The position numbers and the translations under genes were made by a program. This document shows, piece by piece, positions 61,372 through 64,000 of a DNA stretch of 64,000 nt; positions within the stretch are counted from its first letter, which is position 1; every line of letters starts with the position of its first letter. The notes beneath the pieces were generated by a model. It was not told the DNA's origin. It ran no database searches and saw only the letters and a program-made list of their open reading frames with translations. This DNA comes from Limnochordia bacterium. Lineage in GTDB: Bacteria > Bacillota > Limnochordia > DUMW01. Where the stretch lies: positions 40,836-104,835 of the forward strand of contig JALNWK010000001.1 of assembly GCA_023230925.1 (NCBI GenBank), written 5' to 3'.

Positions 61372-62636
61372 TGGCCAGTCATAAACACGAGCTGCTTTTC
61401 TCTTGCTGTGTTCTACTTTTACTATTGACGCTACATGCTGCAAGTTGGGTGGAGGTTGCTTTAGCATCCCAAGTTATCACCCTTGGAGCCATTGATCCTA
61501 CCTCGCCTGTTTCTTTGCAGACCCGCTTTCGGATAGATAGCAAAGAGGCCCTTACCGCTTCAAAGGGGATGTGGCTAGTAGGATTCAGTCAAATGCCGGA
61601 TACGACACCCCGTGCACTGGCACTGGTCTGGAGTGAAATCACCTTAGGGTGGTTCCCGACGTGGGGTATACAGCTACAAAGTAATGCCGGGTCTCTCCCA
61701 GACAAGATCTCCCCCAAACGCGGCGCAGGCTTCTTGGCCGACTCATCATATGTTAGTATCTGTTCATCACCTCCGGAAGTAGGCCATACATACCAAGCGG
61801 AGCTTAGTTATGATTCACAAACCGGGGAGGCATTGGTGGGTTTATATGACCTGACCCTAGACAAGCGAGTTACTGCCAAAGCCCTTACTCTTCAGCCAAT
61901 AACCACACCCCTTTACCCAGTGATTGCTCCTAGCCCCGGGGTAGAGTACGAGGAGTTTACGACCTCATCATACATGGTCCCGCTCGATTCTCCCTGGGAC
62001 CTAAGGCAAAAAGAGGGGGCCGATTTCAATCGACTACTTTTCATGCGGATTAACCGCAATGAGGAACTGGCCTTGTACTTACCACAGGATGTTAGGGACT
62101 TTCAAGGGGTCTTTACCCTAGTTGCTGACGACGGGTTGAACGCCAAGACCCTTTGCGGAGTGAAAGCCTCCACGCGTGATCAAGCCATGCTGCTACCCTT
62201 TTCGGCGAATGAGTTGCCGTTTGGAGACGTTGTTCTTCGATTCAGCTATGTCGATGAAGACGGTAAGGTATGGTTGCTGGGCGCAAAGCCATTACGAGTG
62301 GTGGCGGCGGATCTGCGAATTAGTTTTGGACAGCTACGAATCCAACAGGACGTCTTAATCGGATCGGCGGAGATACAGAGCCAAAACGGCACAGCACAAG
62401 ATCTGATGCTTCGCCTATATGCTACTTTTAGAAAACCCGGCGAGCAACAAGGTAAGCGACAACTCATCCTTGAGCAGCAGCTGGACCAGGTAACAAAGGA
62501 CCCCATTGTTGTATCGTTCGCGATCCCAGTTGATGAAGCGAACGGTCTATTTAGTGTTACCCTCGAGACGGAGTTTGGAATCCCCGTAGGGCTTGTGACT
62601 TCGGGTAATCAGTACTATGTGCTCTGGCAACCCTAG
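61371..62636 (+). CDS. Secreted protein of unknown function
   Basis: A 421-residue protein with a signal peptide (LLFSCCVLLLLLTLHAASWVEVALA). The mature protein is beta-rich: an N-terminal lectin-like region (SLQTRFRIDSKEALTASKGMWLVGFSQ, IQLQSNAGSLP) and two later Ig-like stretches (LYLPQDVRDFQGVFTLVADDGL, VVSFAIPVDEANGLFSVTLETEFG). GTG 61371 overlaps the phosphatase stop by one base, so it was part of the same operon. No catalytic motif or family is recognised. It is the last gene before the tRNA region and is followed by a hairpin at 62669. Confidence 0.65.
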   Translation: MASHKHELLFSCCVLLLLLTLHAASWVEVALASQVITLGAIDPTSPVSLQTRFRIDSKEALTASKGMWLVGFSQMPDTTPRALALVWSEITLGWFPTWGIQLQSNAGSLPDKISPKRGAGFLADSSYVSICSSPPEVGHTYQAELSYDSQTGEALVGLYDLTLDKRVTAKALTLQPITTPLYPVIAPSPGVEYEEFTTSSYMVPLDSPWDLRQKEGADFNRLLFMRINRNEELALYLPQDVRDFQGVFTLVADDGLNAKTLCGVKASTRDQAMLLPFSANELPFGDVVLRFSYVDEDGKVWLLGAKPLRVVAADLRISFGQLRIQQDVLIGSAEIQSQNGTAQDLMLRLYATFRKPGEQQGKRQLILEQQLDQVTKDPIVVSFAIPVDEANGLFSVTLETEFGIPVGLVTSGNQYYVLWQP

Positions 62637-62668
62637 TTAGCTCAGCCCTAATTGAATGACCTCGCAGG

Positions 62669-62711
62669 CGCTAAGGTTGGCATATTGGCACCGCCTTAGC
62701 GTCTTACTTTT
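62669..62711 (+). terminator. Terminator hairpin closing the sulfatase/phosphatase region
   Basis: CGCTAAGG (62669-62676) pairs with CCTTAGCG (62694-62701), followed by TCTTACTTTT. It lies 33 bases after the last stop of the inserted region. Confidence 0.65.
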
Positions 62712-63232
62712 GGTGCTAAGCTTATCGCTTGAAGTACTAGTACTTCTCACATTTGGTTCTGAGCTAATGATCCTAGCCGGTCCCGGGTTCTAGTTCCAAT
62801 TTGCATGAGAACCCTTTACTAGGAGTTGGCCCAAGTAGATTGGCAAGACCAGTCGCAGGTTGTGCACGCAGCGAGTGGTTCCTGGACACTTCCGGACTTT
62901 CGAATTGCTAAGCAATTTGCATTGTTACCCGCGGGCCTTAGATGGACCGAGGTTTGACTTAATAGGTGATTGAATTGGGTACGTGGGTGCGCGTTTTGAT
63001 GATTCTACACATGGGTAAAAGGCTTTTCTTGTAGGCCGCTATATCCAAAGCCGCTAGTTTTAGAATAGCTATTCCCAGGAGTTAAGTAGATAACTAGCTG
63101 TCCCAAGCGTTGGAGTGCGGAACTGGTAACTTGAAAGCTGTCTTGCAGACCGGTTTTAGCCACCCATGGCTCATATGCTCGATGAAGGATTCATAGATAT
63201 AAGATAAAGTAAAAAGCCGTGGTCGCGTGTTA
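62712..63232. other. Gene-free stretch with several palindromes
   Basis: About 520 bases without a supported gene. It holds a perfect 16-bp palindrome GAAGTACTAGTACTTC (62731-62746), a hairpin GGGTTCT/AGAACCC (62785-62791, 62808-62814) followed by TTTACT, and the palindrome AATTGCTAAGCAATT (62903-62917). A reverse frame of 85 codons at 63094-63351 crosses the tRNA promoter and the first tRNA and is rejected. The stretch may be the scar or edge of the inserted region. Confidence 0.45.
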
Positions 63233-63261
63233 TTGACAAGGTCGAACAATTCCGCTATAAT
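63233..63261 (+). promoter_or_regulatory. Perfect consensus sigma-A promoter of tRNA cluster
   Basis: TTGACA (63233-63238), 17-base spacer, TATAAT (63256-63261). Transcription should begin near 63268, 26 bases before the first tRNA. Confidence 0.92.
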
Positions 63262-63293
63262 AACACCTGCATCAGTCCTTTGAAAGAAGATAA

Positions 63294-63369
63294 GCCAGTG
63301 TAGCTCAAGCGGTAGAGCAGGGTCCTTGTAAGGCCAAGGTTGGGGGTTCAAGTCCCCCCGCTGGCTCCA
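63294..63369 (+). tRNA. tRNA-Thr (anticodon TGT)
   Basis: A 76-base cloverleaf. The acceptor GCCAGTG pairs with CGCTGGC (one G-T), the D arm is GCTC/GAGC, the anticodon loop is CTTGTAA and the T loop is TTCAAGT in a GGGGG/CCCCC stem. The discriminator is T and CCA is encoded. The top pair of the anticodon stem is a G-A mismatch. Confidence 0.95.
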
Positions 63370-63385
63370 GATTCACCAAAAGGTA

Positions 63386-63414
63386 TTGACTTGTTGCAGC
63401 AATGATGTTACAAT
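63386..63414 (+). promoter_or_regulatory. Internal promoter in tRNA cluster
   Basis: TTGACT (63386-63391) and TACAAT (63409-63414) with 17-base spacing lie between the first and second tRNA genes. They would give separate expression of the Tyr-fMet-Thr part. Confidence 0.6.
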
Positions 63415-63463
63415 GCCTGCGGTGGTTCTGATATATGATGTGAGCTCATACATGGGCTAACGT

Positions 63464-63549
63464 GGAGGGATTCCCGAGCTGGCCAAAGGGGGCAGACTGT
63501 AAATCTGCTGGTGATGCCTTCGTAGGTTCGAATCCTACTCCCTCCACCA
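63464..63549 (+). tRNA. tRNA-Tyr (anticodon GTA)
   Basis: An 86-base class II tRNA with a long variable arm. The acceptor GGAGGGA pairs with TCCCTCC, the anticodon stem is GCAGA/TCTGC with loop CTGTAAA, the T loop is TTCGAAT, and the discriminator A and CCA are encoded. Confidence 0.95.
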
Positions 63550-63576
63550 TTTTTCGAACCGTCCTTTAATTTGCGG

Positions 63577-63652
<76 letters not shown>

Positions 63653-63653
63653 T

Positions 63654-63729
63654 GCCGGCATAGCTCAGTAGGTAGAGCGCATCCATGGTAAGGATGAGGT
63701 CACCAGTTCGATTCTGGTTGCCGGCTCCA
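63654..63729 (+). tRNA. tRNA-Thr (anticodon GGT)
   Basis: A 76-base tRNA one base after the initiator tRNA. The acceptor GCCGGCA pairs with TGCCGGC, the anticodon stem is CATCC/GGATG with loop ATGGTAA, the T arm is ACCAG/CTGGT, and the discriminator T and CCA are encoded. Confidence 0.95.
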
Positions 63730-63743
63730 TCTAGTATATATTT

Positions 63744-63772
63744 AGCCCTTTATATAATTGGAAGGGCTTTTT
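63744..63772 (+). terminator. Rho-independent terminator between tRNAs and tuf
   Basis: AGCCCTT (63744-63750) pairs with AAGGGCT (63762-63768) and is followed by a T-run to 63772. It ends the tRNA transcript or attenuates read-through into tuf. Confidence 0.8.
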
Positions 63773-63871
63773 GTAGTATCCTGGGTTTATGTTATATCCA
63801 GAACACCGTAGTACTTACTACATATAGTGGTAATTGAAGGACATGCCTCAACGGCAAGAGGAGTGATTCCT

Positions 63872-64000
63872 GTGGCTAAGCAGAAATTTGAAAGAACTAA
63901 ACCACACGTAAACATTGGAACCATCGGTCACGTAGACCATGGTAAGACTACCTTGACCGCAGCGATAACAACAGTTCTTGCGCATGTGGCTGGAGGCGCG
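63872..64000 (+). CDS. tuf: Elongation factor Tu, N-terminus only (cut by window edge)
   Basis: Brings aminoacyl-tRNA to the ribosome as a GTPase. The first 43 codons are present: AKQKFERTKPHVNIGTIGHV leads into the P-loop GHVDHGKTTLTAAIT. GTG 63872 has an AAGAGGAG site at 63857-63864. Lying after the Thr-Tyr-Met-Thr tRNAs, it matches the tRNA-tuf arrangement of many bacteria, with rpmG-secE-nusG expected beyond the edge. Confidence 0.98.
   Translation, partial: MAKQKFERTKPHVNIGTIGHVDHGKTTLTAAITTVLAHVAGGA

Noticed and set aside
63094..63351. An 85-codon reverse frame at the tRNA promoter
   Set aside because: It runs through a consensus promoter and tRNA-Thr, which explain the sequence.

Overview
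This window looks like chromosome of an anaerobic, spore-forming member of the Bacillota (Firmicutes). The evidence is a SigH gene, strong AGGAGG-type ribosome binding sites, frequent TTG and GTG starts, the classic cysE-cysS-mrnC-rlmB-sigH ... tRNA-tuf block, and an electron-bifurcating lactate dehydrogenase operon. The many carbohydrate genes of Limnochordia-like type suggest, but do not prove, that lineage. No transposase, integrase, phage gene, CRISPR array or rRNA is visible.

Layout. 1-4.5 kb: citrate synthase (cut by the left edge), a nitroreductase, a Gfo/Idh/MocA oxidoreductase and the decayed remains of a patatin-like phospholipase. 4.6-7.8 kb: an ABC ATPase and a large FtsX-type permease. 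7.9-11.2 kb: a peptidoglycan-sugar recycling operon (NamZ exo-muramidase, BadF-type amino-sugar kinase, MurQ etherase). 11.5-18.2 kb: an SGNH esterase, a four-CxxC zinc-ribbon protein beside a GlpX-like protein that has lost metal ligands, a very large glycoside hydrolase and a pyruvate-kinase-C-like protein. 18.5-27 kb: a five-gene sugar-transport cluster (NHL/TPR/Yip1 protein, DUF5696 protein, two permeases, DUF4340 repeat protein) with no solute-binding protein and no ATPase. 27.2-30.7 kb: purL-purQ, in which PurQ lacks its catalytic cysteine. 30.7-33.9 kb: two very small genes, gpsA, and a CoA-disulfide-reductase-type enzyme with a Rex/CRP-like operator.

34.1-38.3 kb: a FadR-type regulator with its palindromic operator and an EtfB-EtfA-LDH operon matching LctBCD of Acetobacterium woodii. 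38.3-40.8 kb: a lysine-2,3-aminomutase-like radical SAM enzyme coupled to an ATP-grasp-like protein. 40.9-44.9 kb: a LacI regulator, a solute-binding protein with a fused carbohydrate-binding domain and a GH76 mannanase, probably one alpha-mannan regulon. 45.2-51.5 kb: a membrane-anchored protein, a secreted protein, LarC (lactate racemase cofactor), a Lon-like protease and an orphan ParA. 51.5-55.6 kb: cysE, cysS, mrnC, rlmB and sigH behind a strong sigma-A promoter. 55.8-62.6 kb: a second LacI/solute-binding-protein unit with a sulfatase, a frameshifted alkaline phosphatase and a secreted protein; it sits between sigH and the tRNA-tuf block as an apparent insertion into conserved backbone. 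63.2-64 kb: four tRNAs (Thr, Tyr, fMet, Thr) and the start of tuf.

How the parts fit. The organism appears to live on plant or microbial glycans (GH76, the large glycoside hydrolase, sulfatase, three sugar-uptake fragments), recycles its own cell wall, and uses lactate through LctBCD with LarC-dependent racemisation. The most unusual points are the PurQ without its nucleophile, the degenerate GlpX, the KamA/ATP-grasp pair, and transport modules in which permeases and binding proteins are encoded in separate places.
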